A DNA stretch of 64,000 bases from assembly GCF_024055725.1 (NCBI RefSeq), contig NZ_JAMXMX010000007.1:1-64000 (forward strand), given 5' to 3'. Positions 1 through 7,805 of the stretch are shown here, piece by piece. Under the pieces are notes generated by a model that did no database searches, was not told where the DNA came from, and saw nothing but the letters and a program-made list of their open reading frames with translations. This stretch comes from Actinoallomurus spadix (GTDB taxonomy: Bacteria > Actinomycetota > Actinomycetes > Streptosporangiales > Streptosporangiaceae). The number at the start of each line of letters is the position of its first letter. The stretch's first letter is position 1. Made by a program: the position numbers and the translations under genes.

Positions 1-131
1 CGACCTCCTGCCCGCCGCCCCGCCACAACTTCCGCGCCATCGCCAAGATCCGCTCTGACCGGCCGGCCGTCGACCTGCACTATCCGTTCCTCGGCCACGA
101 AGGCCAGGAGGAGGTCAAGGGGATCGAGTAG
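1..131 (+). CDS. C-terminal end of an unidentified protein (partial)
   Basis: An open frame enters from the left edge and ends at TAG 129-131. It gives about 42 residues, beginning [10 protein letters not shown] and ending EEVKGIE. I do not recognise the family. The stop abuts the stop of the cytochrome b gene on the other strand with no gap, so the two genes are convergent. Codon use is typical of the window (high GC at third positions). The function cannot be judged from this fragment. Confidence 0.55.
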   Translation, partial: TSCPPPRHNFRAIAKIRSDRPAVDLHYPFLGHEGQEEVKGIE

Positions 132-1721
132 TCACCGATCCTCCAGCTCCCGGCGCTCGTCCGGGGTGGGCATCTCGGCGGTGTAGTGCACGTAGGCGTG
201 GTTGAGGCGGGCGCGGACCTGCGCCAGGACCCGGCCCGGCGTCGGCAGCGGGATGACGTGGTCGGGGATCGGCCGTACGAGCTCGCCGGGGTGCACGGTC
301 CGCGTGACCAGGGCCTTCTCCGGTTGCGGGCGGTCGTGGACCTCGACGTACTCGCCGCTGGGCAGGCGCTTGAGAGTTCCGCTCTCGACGCCCTCGTGGA
401 GCGCTTCGGCGTCGGAACGCTGCAGCCACAGGCACAGCCGCCGCGTGACGACGAACGCGACCACGGGAAGGACGAAGAAGCCCACGCGGAAGAACCAGGT
501 CGTGTACTCCAGCCGGACCTTGAACACCTCCGCGATGACGTCGTTCCCGCCGGCCGCCCACAGGTTCCCGTACCAGACGATGGCCGCGACGCCGAGGGCC
601 GTACGGGTGGGGACGTTGCGCGGGCGGTCGCACAGGTGGTGGGGGCGGTCGTCCCCGGTCACCCACCGCTCGAAGAAGGGGTACAGCCCGATGAGGGTGA
701 AGAACACCAGCGGCAGGATCACCGCGGGCACCAGGACGTTCAGGGCGACGCTGTGCCCGGCGAAGCTGAACGCGAGCCGCGGCATGATCCGCAACGAGCC
801 CTCGAGGAAGCCGACGTACCAGTCTGGCTGGGAACCCGAGGAGACCACGTCGGGCCGGTACGGGCCGTACAGCCAGATCGGGTTGATCTGCGCCCACGCG
901 CCGAGGAGCGCCAGCGCGCCCAGGACGTACAGGAAGAACGCGAGCGTGTGCGTGAGGAACTGCGGGAAGGTCGGGGACCCGACGACGTTGCGCTCGGTCC
1001 TCTTCGGCCCCGGCCACTGGGTGTGCTTCTGGTGCCAGATGAGCATCAGGTGCGCGCCGATGAGCGCGATCAGGATGCCGGGGATCAGCAGGACGTGGAC
1101 GGTGAACAAGCGCGGGATGAACTGATCACCGGGGAACTCCCCGCCGAAGACGAAGAAGGTGAGGTACGTCCCCACCACCGGGATGGACAGCAGGATGCCC
1201 TCGAAGATGCGCAGACCGGTCCCGGACAGCAGGTCGTCCGGCAGCGAGTAGCCGCCGAACCCCTCCGCGACGGCCAGCGCGAACAGCGTCGTCCCGATCA
1301 CCCAGTTGATCTCCCGGGGCTTGCGGAAGGCGCCGGTGAAGAAGATCCGCATGAGGTGCACGCAGATCGCGGCGACGAACAGCAGCGCGGCCCAGTGGTG
1401 GATCTGCCGGACGAGCAGGCCGCCGCGGATGTCGAAGGACAGGTGCACCGTCGAGGCGTACGCCTCGCTCATCGAGGTCCCGCGCAGTTGCGGGTAGTTC
1501 CCGGTGTAGACGACCTCGTGCTCCGACGGCTTGAAGAACATCGTGAGGAAGACGCCAGTCAGGACGAGCGTGACGAACGAGTAGAGCGCGATCTCGCCGA
1601 GCAGGAACGACCACTGCTCGGGGAAGACCTTCCGGACGTTGCGCCGCAGGAACGACGAGCTGCCGACCCTTTCGTCGACGGCGCGTTCCGCCCGGAAGAT
1701 CAGAGTGCTCCTACCCGCCAC
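132..1721 (-). CDS. QcrB-like cytochrome b, hydrogenase-operon copy
   Basis: This 529-aa membrane protein resembles the actinobacterial cytochrome b of the quinol:cytochrome c reductase. It has a cytoplasmic N-terminus, about eight or nine hydrophobic segments, and haem-ligand histidine pairs near 108/122 and 209/224. A PDWY sequence at 299-302 stands at the quinol-site PEWY position. The start is GTG at 1721 with AGGAG nine bases upstream. No Rieske or cytochrome c gene lies beside it. It is the last gene of the hydrogenase operon. I infer that it links hydrogenase electrons to the menaquinone pool or bc1 complex rather than being the housekeeping QcrB. The extended C-terminal tail after the last helix is typical of actinobacterial QcrB. 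Confidence 0.9.
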   Translation of the reverse strand: MAGRSTLIFRAERAVDERVGSSSFLRRNVRKVFPEQWSFLLGEIALYSFVTLVLTGVFLTMFFKPSEHEVVYTGNYPQLRGTSMSEAYASTVHLSFDIRGGLLVRQIHHWAALLFVAAICVHLMRIFFTGAFRKPREINWVIGTTLFALAVAEGFGGYSLPDDLLSGTGLRIFEGILLSIPVVGTYLTFFVFGGEFPGDQFIPRLFTVHVLLIPGILIALIGAHLMLIWHQKHTQWPGPKRTERNVVGSPTFPQFLTHTLAFFLYVLGALALLGAWAQINPIWLYGPYRPDVVSSGSQPDWYVGFLEGSLRIMPRLAFSFAGHSVALNVLVPAVILPLVFFTLIGLYPFFERWVTGDDRPHHLCDRPRNVPTRTALGVAAIVWYGNLWAAGGNDVIAEVFKVRLEYTTWFFRVGFFVLPVVAFVVTRRLCLWLQRSDAEALHEGVESGTLKRLPSGEYVEVHDRPQPEKALVTRTVHPGELVRPIPDHVIPLPTPGRVLAQVRARLNHAYVHYTAEMPTPDERRELEDR

Positions 1722-1808
1722 GACGCGATGCTCCTACCCGGACCCGGTACGGAAAAACGCCGGTCAGCGGGGTATTGACGGAGTCTTGCCGCATCGGGGG
1801 CGGTACGG

Positions 1809-1913
1809 TCACATGCGCCAGATCTTGATCTCCCTTCGGAGCGCCGGGAGTTCCCGGACGACCACCGTCACGACACCGGCGACGGCCACGCCGATCAGCA
1901 CCTTCTTGGCCAT
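1809..1913 (-). CDS. 34-aa single-span small protein (DUF6893-like)
   Basis: This short gene encodes 34 residues. It starts MAKKVLIGVAVAG, continues with a hydrophobic valine-rich helix to about residue 19, and ends in a basic amphipathic tail (ELPALRREIKIWRM). The ribosome site GGAAGGAGAGGACAC before ATG is excellent. It lies between the cytochrome b and the 69-aa gene in the hydrogenase operon. It resembles tiny actinobacterial proteins annotated DUF6893; that match is from memory. A single membrane segment suggests a small accessory subunit of the membrane part of the hydrogenase system, which is inference. Confidence 0.75.
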   Translation of the reverse strand: MAKKVLIGVAVAGVVTVVVRELPALRREIKIWRM

Positions 1914-1932
1914 GTGTCCTCTCCTTCCCTCG

Positions 1933-2142
1933 TCAGCCCGGCGGCAGGTTCGGCATGATCTTGAGGATCGCGTCGTGCTTCTTCGGCCGGATCCCCGTCG
2001 AACGGCGGGCGTCGGCGGTGTGGTCCTTGTGGTGGCCGATCTGCCGGCTCATCGACCGCTTGGCGTTGCCCTCGCGGATGCCCCGTACGTGGGAGGGAGT
2101 GTCGATCTTCACGTGCGGCTTACCGACCCGGATGCGGCCCAT
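1933..2142 (-). CDS. 69-aa conserved hydrogenase-operon protein
   Basis: A small, basic, proline- and histidine-containing soluble protein of 69 residues, starting MGRIRVGKPHVK and ending KIMPNLPPG. ATG at 2142 has GAGGAGG at good spacing and overlaps the end of the DUF5947 gene by 23 bases, so translation is probably coupled. It has no cysteines or membrane segment. I recall similar short proteins beside group 1h hydrogenases, but no function is known to me. Its place between the DUF5947 and cytochrome b genes suggests an accessory or assembly role. Confidence 0.75.
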   Translation of the reverse strand: MGRIRVGKPHVKIDTPSHVRGIREGNAKRSMSRQIGHHKDHTADARRSTGIRPKKHDAILKIMPNLPPG

Positions 2143-2851
2143 GGCGCCTCCTCAGTTCGTCGAAGAATCGCTCGATCTCGGTCCACACGACCTCGCCGCC
2201 CGACATCCCGCGCCAGTGGCGGCAGACGATCGCGACGAGCCGGTGGCAGTCGTCGACGGGGACGAGCCACGCCTCCGAACGCCCCCGGGCGGTGTTGACG
2301 AGCAGCGCCTCCACCTCAGCCTTCAGGTCCGCCAGCCCGGCGGTGTCCCGTACGGCCGACTCCCACGCCGCCGGGTCGACCTCCCACCGGGTGGCGCCCG
2401 CCGGGCTCGGGTAGTGCGCGTCGACGCGTCCGTCCGACCGCCGTACGAAGAACGCCAGCCCGACGGGAACGCCCAGTGACGCCGGGGAGAACGCCGGGAG
2501 GCGGACCCGCCGGTCGGGGATCAGCCGGTAGCGCCCCTCCGCGGCCTCGTCGCGCTCGAACAGGACCGAGCAGGCGCGGCAGACGCACCGCGGCTCCCGC
2601 GTCCGCAGGTCCAGCAGGTGGCGGTGCTCCTGCGGGGCCGAGTGCGCGCACAGCTCGCACAGCGCCTGGGAACGCCCGTCCGCCGTCGCCCGGTGGATGA
2701 CGCGCCGCAGGGCGCCCGAGGCTCCCCGCGGTCTCTTCGCCTCCGGGCCCGTCACGTCGTCCGCCTCCGGGCCCGTCATGGCGTCCGCCTCCGGGCCCGT
2801 CATGGCGTCCGCCTCCGGGCCCGTCATGGCGTCCGCCTCCGGGCCCGTCAT
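2120..2851 (-). CDS. DUF5947 family protein with repeated N-terminus
   Basis: The protein has 243 residues. Residues 1-40 are five near-identical copies of an octapeptide (MTGPEADA-type). The rest matches the DUF5947 family found in actinobacterial hydrogenase clusters. A Cys pair near the start of the domain (CELCAH) and a second pair (CVCRAC) suggest a metal-binding site. ATG at 2851 overlaps the stop of the NifU-like gene (ATGA). Because each repeat carries its own in-frame ATG, four internal starts exist and the true N-terminus is uncertain. The function is unknown; operon context suggests hydrogenase assembly or electron transfer. Confidence 0.85.
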   Translation of the reverse strand: MTGPEADAMTGPEADAMTGPEADAMTGPEADDVTGPEAKRPRGASGALRRVIHRATADGRSQALCELCAHSAPQEHRHLLDLRTREPRCVCRACSVLFERDEAAEGRYRLIPDRRVRLPAFSPASLGVPVGLAFFVRRSDGRVDAHYPSPAGATRWEVDPAAWESAVRDTAGLADLKAEVEALLVNTARGRSEAWLVPVDDCHRLVAIVCRHWRGMSGGEVVWTEIERFFDELRRRHGPHPGR

Positions 2852-2858
2852 GGCGTCC
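2739..2858. repeat. Five tandem 24-bp repeats at a gene junction
   Basis: Five consecutive 24-base units occur at 2739, 2763, 2787, 2811 and 2835. Units 2-5 are identical and unit 1 differs by a few bases. Each of units 2-5 includes the string GTCATGGC, which on the minus strand is an ATG start. The last unit also contains the overlapping stop codon of the NifU-like gene. The unit is a multiple of three, so copy-number change would keep the frame and alter only the octapeptide count and number of starts. Confidence 0.97.
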
Positions 2859-3441
2859 GGCTCCCGGGGCGGGCGGACGCGGCCGGCCGGCGCAGCAGCG
2901 ACTCGACCGGGATCACCGCCGGGGCCGGCCGCGCGGCCGGGGCGGGGCTGACCTCGACCCGGCGCAGCTCGGGCGCCATCGTGAGCACCGACTCGGCGAG
3001 CGCGCGCTCGACCGAGGCGGCCGACGACGCGCAGCCACCGCCACCCGACCAGCGCAGGCGGGCGACGCCGTCCGCGATCCCGGTCAGCTCGACCGTCTCA
3101 CCGCGGGGCCGGAGCGCCTCCCGTACGTCGTCGAGGGCCCGCGCCACGCGCTCCTCGACCGGCTGCGGGTGCAGGCCGTGCAGGACGAGCAGGTGGTGCA
3201 GCAGTTCGTCCCGCGCCGGTGCCGTGGACAGCTCCGGCACCCCGCCGACCAGGGCCATCAGGCGGGCGAGGGCGGTGCCGTACACCTCGGTGAGGGCCTC
3301 GACCGCGTGGCGCGCGGTCTCGGCGTCGTCCCCGGTGGCCCGTTCGAGGCGTTCCAGGAGCACGTCGAGGCGCATGAGCCGGTCCTGGACCTCCTCCTCC
3401 GGCAGGCCGGCGGCGGGCCGGTCGGCCGGCCGGTCAGCCAT
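2848..3441 (-). CDS. NifU C-terminal-domain-like protein
   Basis: A 197-aa protein. An alpha-helical N-terminal part (about 1-95) is followed by a NifU C-terminal-like domain (about 100-165). NifU domains normally bind a cluster through CxxC; here the matching segment reads GGGGCASSAAS, so only one of the two cysteines is present. It overlaps the large-subunit gene by 8 bases and is followed by DUF5947. An Fe-S delivery or electron-transfer role for the hydrogenase is plausible, but the missing cysteine argues for a changed cluster mode or a scaffold-only role. Confidence 0.8.
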   Translation of the reverse strand: MADRPADRPAAGLPEEEVQDRLMRLDVLLERLERATGDDAETARHAVEALTEVYGTALARLMALVGGVPELSTAPARDELLHHLLVLHGLHPQPVEERVARALDDVREALRPRGETVELTGIADGVARLRWSGGGGCASSAASVERALAESVLTMAPELRRVEVSPAPAARPAPAVIPVESLLRRPAASARPGSRTP

Positions 3442-5230
3442 GGGACGCCCCGAACGTCGGCGAGTGCAGCTTCTTCAGCACGTTGCCCTTGCCGAGGTAC
3501 ATGTGGACCCCGCACGGCAGGCACGGGTCGAAGCTGCGGACCGCCCGCATGATGTCCACGCCCTTGAAGTCGTCCGGGCCGTTCTCCTCGAAGATCGGCA
3601 TGTCCTGGACGGCGTCCTCGTACGGGCCGGGGACGCCGTGGACGTCGCGGGGACTGGCGTTCCACGGCGTCGGCGGGTACGGATGGTAGTTCGCGATCTT
3701 CTTGTCCTTGATGACGAGGTGGTGGGACAGCACGCCGCGCACCGCCTCGTGGAACCCGCAGCCGATGCCCTCGTCCGGGACCTCGAAGTCCTGGAACACC
3801 TTCATGTCCCCGGCGCGCATCCGCCCCATCGCGCGTTCGAGGAAGTACAGCGACATCGCCGCGGAGTAGGCGATGAAGTACGCGCGGGCGCGGTCCCGTT
3901 CGATCGCGTTGGACCACTTCGGGATCCGCCACTCCAGCGTCGTCTCCGGGAGCTTCTCGCTGCGCGGCAGGCTTATCCGCACGCTCGACCCGGTCGCCTT
4001 GACGTACGGGGTGTCGACCAGCCCGGCGAGCGCCGTGGCGTACAGGCGGGCGAACGGCCCGCCACCGGTGTCGAGGGCCAGGAGCTCGCCGGTGCGCTTG
4101 TCGAACCAGCGAGGGCTCATCACCCAGCTGTACTTGTCCTCGAAGTCGCGTTTCTGCGGCACCGGGATCGTCGTCTGGTTCCACGGGTGCCGGATGTCGA
4201 CCGGGTTGCCCAGCGGGTCGTGGGTGACGAACGGCTCCTCGTTCACCCAGTCCTCGTAGTAGGAGCTGCCGAGCAGGATGCGGATACCGAGATTGATGTC
4301 GACGAGGTCCGTCGTGACCAGCTCACCGTCCACGACGACGCCCGGGGTGACGTGCATCGCGCGGCCCCAGCGGCTCATGTTCTCGTACCGGTAGTCGCAG
4401 ACGTCCGGGTTCTGCCAGGCGCCCCAGCAGCCGAGGAGGACACGCCTGCGCCCGACCTCCTCGTAGCCGGGCAGCGCCTCGTAGAAGAAGTCGAAGACGT
4501 CGTCGTTCATCGCGACGGCCTTCTTCACGAAGTCGAGGATCGAGACGAGCCGGCTCAGGTAGTCGGTGAACAGGGTCGGCTCGGGCATCGTCCCGACACC
4601 GCCCGGATACAGCGTCGAGGGGTGGACGTGCCGCCCCTCCATCTTGCAGAACATCTCCCGCGTGACCCGGCTGACCCGCAGGGCGTTCTTGTACACCTCG
4701 CCCTCGAACGGGTTGTACGCCTCCATGATGTCGGCGATCGTGCGGTACCCGTGGATCTCCGCGTGCGGCGCGTCGGTCCGCCGCGCCCGCTGCAGCACGC
4801 TCGGGTTCGTGGCCTTGACCATCGCCTCGCAGAAGTCGACGAAGCAGAGATTGTCCTGGTAGATCGTGTGGTCGAACATGTACTCGGCCGCCTCGCCGAG
4901 ATTGATGATGTCCTCACCGAGCGGCGGCGTCTTGATGCCGTACGCCATGTTCTGCGCGTACACCGAGCAGGTCGTGTGGTTGTCCCCGCAGATGCCGCAG
5001 ATCCGGCTCGTGATGAAGCCCGCGTCCCGCGGGTCCTTGCCCTTCATGAACACCGAGTAGCCGCGGAACAGCGACGACGTGGCATGGCACTCCGCCACCC
5101 GCCGGTTCGCGAAATCGATCTTCGTGTAGATGCCGAGATTGCCGATGATCCGCGTGATCGGATCCCAGGCCATCTCGACGAGCTGCTCACCGGCGCCGCG
5201 TTTCTCCCGCGTCCGTTCGGTCACTGCCAT
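3434..5230 (-). CDS. hhyL: Group 1h [NiFe]-hydrogenase large subunit
   Basis: This 598-aa catalytic subunit carries the active-site motifs RICGICGDNH (Cys78, Cys81) and DPCLPCGVH (Cys570, Cys573, His576). Twenty-two residues follow the final His, the usual peptide removed by the maturation protease. Sequence and motifs match the actinobacterial high-affinity group 1h (formerly group 5) type, which oxidises atmospheric H2. The open frame extends to 5623, but ATG 5230 has AAGGAG upstream and gives the normal N-terminus; the extra length runs over the small-subunit gene. There is no signal peptide. Confidence 0.97.
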   Translation of the reverse strand: MAVTERTREKRGAGEQLVEMAWDPITRIIGNLGIYTKIDFANRRVAECHATSSLFRGYSVFMKGKDPRDAGFITSRICGICGDNHTTCSVYAQNMAYGIKTPPLGEDIINLGEAAEYMFDHTIYQDNLCFVDFCEAMVKATNPSVLQRARRTDAPHAEIHGYRTIADIMEAYNPFEGEVYKNALRVSRVTREMFCKMEGRHVHPSTLYPGGVGTMPEPTLFTDYLSRLVSILDFVKKAVAMNDDVFDFFYEALPGYEEVGRRRVLLGCWGAWQNPDVCDYRYENMSRWGRAMHVTPGVVVDGELVTTDLVDINLGIRILLGSSYYEDWVNEEPFVTHDPLGNPVDIRHPWNQTTIPVPQKRDFEDKYSWVMSPRWFDKRTGELLALDTGGGPFARLYATALAGLVDTPYVKATGSSVRISLPRSEKLPETTLEWRIPKWSNAIERDRARAYFIAYSAAMSLYFLERAMGRMRAGDMKVFQDFEVPDEGIGCGFHEAVRGVLSHHLVIKDKKIANYHPYPPTPWNASPRDVHGVPGPYEDAVQDMPIFEENGPDDFKGVDIMRAVRSFDPCLPCGVHMYLGKGNVLKKLHSPTFGASHG

Positions 5231-5304
5231 GGTCGTCGGTCTCCTTCGAGGTCCGGGCCGGCGTAGGCCTCCGGGCCGGTGGGCCGGTCTGGGCCCGTCC
5301 GGGG

Positions 5305-6393
5305 TCAGGGACGCCAGCGCGGGTTGTAGCCGCTGGTCAGTTCGGGTCTGTTGTGGTGCCACTTCGGCTCGGTGTTGAGCGCCTGGTTCGTGAAGCCCCG
5401 CATCCGGCGGATGAACATCCCGTACGGCTTGGCCAGCGCCGACGACAGCGACCCGCCCGGTGGCTCGTCCATGAACGGCATGAACTTGTCCGGGAAGCCG
5501 GGCATCGTGCAGCCGATGCAGATGCCCCCGACGTTCGGGCAGCCGCCGACGCCGCCCATCCAGCCGCGCTTGGGCACGTCGCAGTTGACGACCGGCCCCC
5601 AGCAGCCGATCTTCACCTGGCACTTCGGCGAGTTGTAGTCCTTGGCGAAGTCCGCCTGCTCGTAGTACCCGGCCCGGTCACAGCCCTCATGGACGGTCTT
5701 GCCGAACAGCCACTGCGGGCGCAGCAGCTCGTCCAGCGGAGGCGGCGGCGCGCCCCCGGCGGCGTGGTACAGCACCCAGGTCAGCGTCTCCATGAAGTTG
5801 TCGGGCTGGATCGGGCAGCCGGGGACGTTCACGATCGGCAGCCCGGCGGTCGACCGGAAGTCCCAGCCGAGGTAGTCGGCCAGGCCCATGCAGCCCGTCG
5901 GGTTGCCGGCCATCGCGTGGATCCCGCCGTACGTCGCGCAGGTCCCCGCCGCGACCACCGCCCACGCCTTCGGCGCGAGACGGTCCAGCCACCAGTTCAG
6001 CGTCAGCGGCTCACCGGTCTCCGGGTCGTTGCCGAAGGACGTCCAGTACCCGTCGCCCTCGATGATGTTCTGGTTGGGGATGGAACCCTCGATCACGAGG
6101 ATGAAGGGCTCCAGCTCCCCGGCGGCCGCCGCGCGGAACGGCGCCAGGAACTGCTCGCCGCCCTGCGCGGGCGACAGCACCTTGTTGTGCAGGGTGACCC
6201 GCGGCAGCCCGGGAATGAGACCGAGCACCACATCCTCGATCGGCGGCTGCCCGGCGGCGGTCATCGCGACCGTGTCGCCGTCGCAGCTCATGCCCTCGGA
6301 GATCCACAGGATGTCGATGTGCTCGAAGCCCTTCCGCTCCTGACCGGTCGTGGGCTGCTCGGCGGCGTGCGGGAATCCGGTCTCGACGCTCAT
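5305..6393 (-). CDS. hhyS: Group 1h [NiFe]-hydrogenase small subunit
   Basis: This 362-aa Fe-S subunit passes electrons from the NiFe site. There is no twin-arginine signal, as in other group 1h enzymes. The first proximal-cluster motif reads SCDGD, with Cys37 and Asp40 where most hydrogenases have CxxC. This matches the three-Cys, one-Asp proximal cluster reported for actinobacterial-type hydrogenases. Further cysteines lie in GTCATYGG, PGCPIQ, EGCDRAG, KCQVKIGCWG and GGICIGCTMPG. ATG 6393 overlaps the upstream stop (ATGA) and has AGGAGG. It precedes hhyL by 74 bases. Confidence 0.97.
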   Translation of the reverse strand: MSVETGFPHAAEQPTTGQERKGFEHIDILWISEGMSCDGDTVAMTAAGQPPIEDVVLGLIPGLPRVTLHNKVLSPAQGGEQFLAPFRAAAAGELEPFILVIEGSIPNQNIIEGDGYWTSFGNDPETGEPLTLNWWLDRLAPKAWAVVAAGTCATYGGIHAMAGNPTGCMGLADYLGWDFRSTAGLPIVNVPGCPIQPDNFMETLTWVLYHAAGGAPPPPLDELLRPQWLFGKTVHEGCDRAGYYEQADFAKDYNSPKCQVKIGCWGPVVNCDVPKRGWMGGVGGCPNVGGICIGCTMPGFPDKFMPFMDEPPGGSLSSALAKPYGMFIRRMRGFTNQALNTEPKWHHNRPELTSGYNPRWRP

Positions 6394-6938
6394 GTGCGGG
6401 GCCTCCTCTGCAGCCGGTCGCGGACCCGGTCGTACACCGCGGCGACCGGTGCGGCCATCGCCAGCGCGGGCGGTTCGTTCGGCGCGTGCGGGTGCGGCCG
6501 GGTGGGCGCCGCGCGCTTGCCCTTCCTCAGCTGCTCGCCGAGGTCGCCGAGCGCCTCCGGGCCGAGGGCCTCCCGTAGCCGCGGGAAGAACTCGCCCTCC
6601 TCCTCCTGCACGTGGTGCTCGACCTCGCGCCGCAGCTCGGCGACCAGGTCGCCCTCCAGCCGGTCACCGGCCGACAGCCGGTCCAGACTCGCGAGGATCC
6701 TCTTCAGCCCCATGTGCTCGCTCAGGTGTTCGTCGACCTCGCCGGCCATCTCGGGGATCACCTTCTTGGCCAGCGGGTAGACGAGCAGCTCCTCCAGCGA
6801 CGCGTGCTTCGACAGCTCGCGGATGAGGATCTCCACGACCCCCCGCCGCTGTACGGCCGAGGCCGCCGTCTCGTAGTCGCGGAACATCTGCTCCACGATC
6901 CGGTGATCGTGCTCGAGCAGTTCGGTCCCGTCCATCAT
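6390..6938 (-). CDS. Hemerythrin-like (HHE) domain protein
   Basis: A 182-aa protein with a four-helix hemerythrin domain over about residues 1-130. It shows the expected His/Glu pattern (LLEHDHRIVEQMF, LSKHASLEELLVYP, VDEHLSEHMGL, EVEHHVQEEEGEFFP), which can bind a diiron site. The C-terminal 45 residues are basic and proline-rich. ATG 6938 overlaps the hypA stop and a second ATG follows at once. Its position directly before hhyS and its overlap with it suggest O2 sensing or scavenging, or metal handling, for the hydrogenase; this is inference. Confidence 0.88.
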   Translation of the reverse strand: MMDGTELLEHDHRIVEQMFRDYETAASAVQRRGVVEILIRELSKHASLEELLVYPLAKKVIPEMAGEVDEHLSEHMGLKRILASLDRLSAGDRLEGDLVAELRREVEHHVQEEEGEFFPRLREALGPEALGDLGEQLRKGKRAAPTRPHPHAPNEPPALAMAAPVAAVYDRVRDRLQRRPRT

Positions 6939-7294
6939 CACGAGCTCCCTTCCCGCGCCGTGTCGAACGCGATGGCCTCCAGCACGACCTCCTCGGCGCC
7001 GGTCGCGTCGACGTCGACGCCACCGCACCGCGGGCACGCGACCAGCAGGCGCGGGTCGGCGGCGTCGGAACGCGCGCCGCAGTCGCGGCACCGCACCGAC
7101 GGCGGCCGGGCGACCACCTCGACGTTCGCCCCCTCGACGACCGTCCCGGCCGCGGCCAGCCGCAGACCCTGGTCGATCACGCCCGCGTCGACCGGGTGCC
7201 CGGTGACCCGGACCCGCATACTCGTCACGCGATGCCCACCGGCGCGGCGTACGGCCGCCTCGACGATCGCGTCGCACAGTCCCATCTCATGCAT
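6938..7294 (-). CDS. hypA: Hydrogenase nickel insertion protein HypA
   Basis: A 118-aa protein close to the usual HypA length. It begins MHEMGL, whose His2 binds nickel. A zinc site is formed by CRDC and CPRC separated by 15 residues. HypA works with HypB to insert nickel into the large subunit. The start at 7294 is chosen because of MHE; longer frames add an unlikely basic extension. It overlaps the protease gene by 8 bases. HypB is not in this window. Confidence 0.93.
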   Translation of the reverse strand: MHEMGLCDAIVEAAVRRAGGHRVTSMRVRVTGHPVDAGVIDQGLRLAAAGTVVEGANVEVVARPPSVRCRDCGARSDAADPRLLVACPRCGGVDVDATGAEEVVLEAIAFDTAREGSS

Positions 7295-7805
7295 CGGCGG
7301 GCCGCCTCTCCGTCTGCCAGGTCTTCGCGGCCTCGTCACGGGCCAGCGTGGTCACCAGGGACACCGCGTCGTCCAGCGCGGCGCGCACCGGCCCGGACAG
7401 CTCCATCCGCTCGTCGACGACCGCCGGACGGCAGCCCACGACGAGGACACGGTCGATCCGCCCGCCGAGATTCCGGAGCAGCGCCAGTACGGCCTCCGGG
7501 TTCATGCCGTGCCCGTCGAGCGCCGGCGGGGCCGCCGGCTCCGGCCTCGGATCGACCTCCAGGACGGCGAGCGTTCCCGGGGGCCCGTCGAGCGGTACGG
7601 CATCGACCATGATCAAGGTCTCGTGGCGGCCGTCGAGCAGCTCGTACGCGAGGTGAACGCCCCGGATCCCGTAGTCGGCCACGTCCACCGTCGGCGGGAG
7701 CGCGGCCGGATCGACGCGGCGGACCACCTCGACACCGAAACCGTCATCGCCGAGGAAGACATTGCCGATGCCCGCCACGAGCACCCGGCGGCACGGCCCG
7801 CTCAC
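7287..7805 (-). CDS. Hydrogenase maturation endopeptidase (HyaD/HupD family)
   Basis: A 172-aa peptidase that removes the C-terminal peptide of the nickel-loaded large subunit. The N-terminal GIGNVFLGDDGFG motif is present, with Asp where HybD has the nickel-binding Glu. The second and third ligands are the Asp in MVDAVPLD and the His in DGHGMNPE. The start is GTG at 7805, overlapping the upstream stop (GTGA). Position between the 536-aa gene and hypA fits a dedicated protease for HhyL. Confidence 0.93.
   Translation of the reverse strand: MSGPCRRVLVAGIGNVFLGDDGFGVEVVRRVDPAALPPTVDVADYGIRGVHLAYELLDGRHETLIMVDAVPLDGPPGTLAVLEVDPRPEPAAPPALDGHGMNPEAVLALLRNLGGRIDRVLVVGCRPAVVDERMELSGPVRAALDDAVSLVTTLARDEAAKTWQTERRPADA

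Noticed and set aside
2739-2858. CRISPR-like array
   Set aside because: Units are directly adjacent without spacers and encode an octapeptide repeat.
2618-5266. Long plus-strand open frame of 882 codons
   Set aside because: Antisense shadow of the hydrogenase large subunit and NifU genes; Arg/Val/His-rich with no domain.
5231-5623. Longer N-terminus of the hydrogenase large subunit
   Set aside because: It overlaps the small-subunit gene in another frame; ATG 5230 has AAGGAG and gives the standard start.
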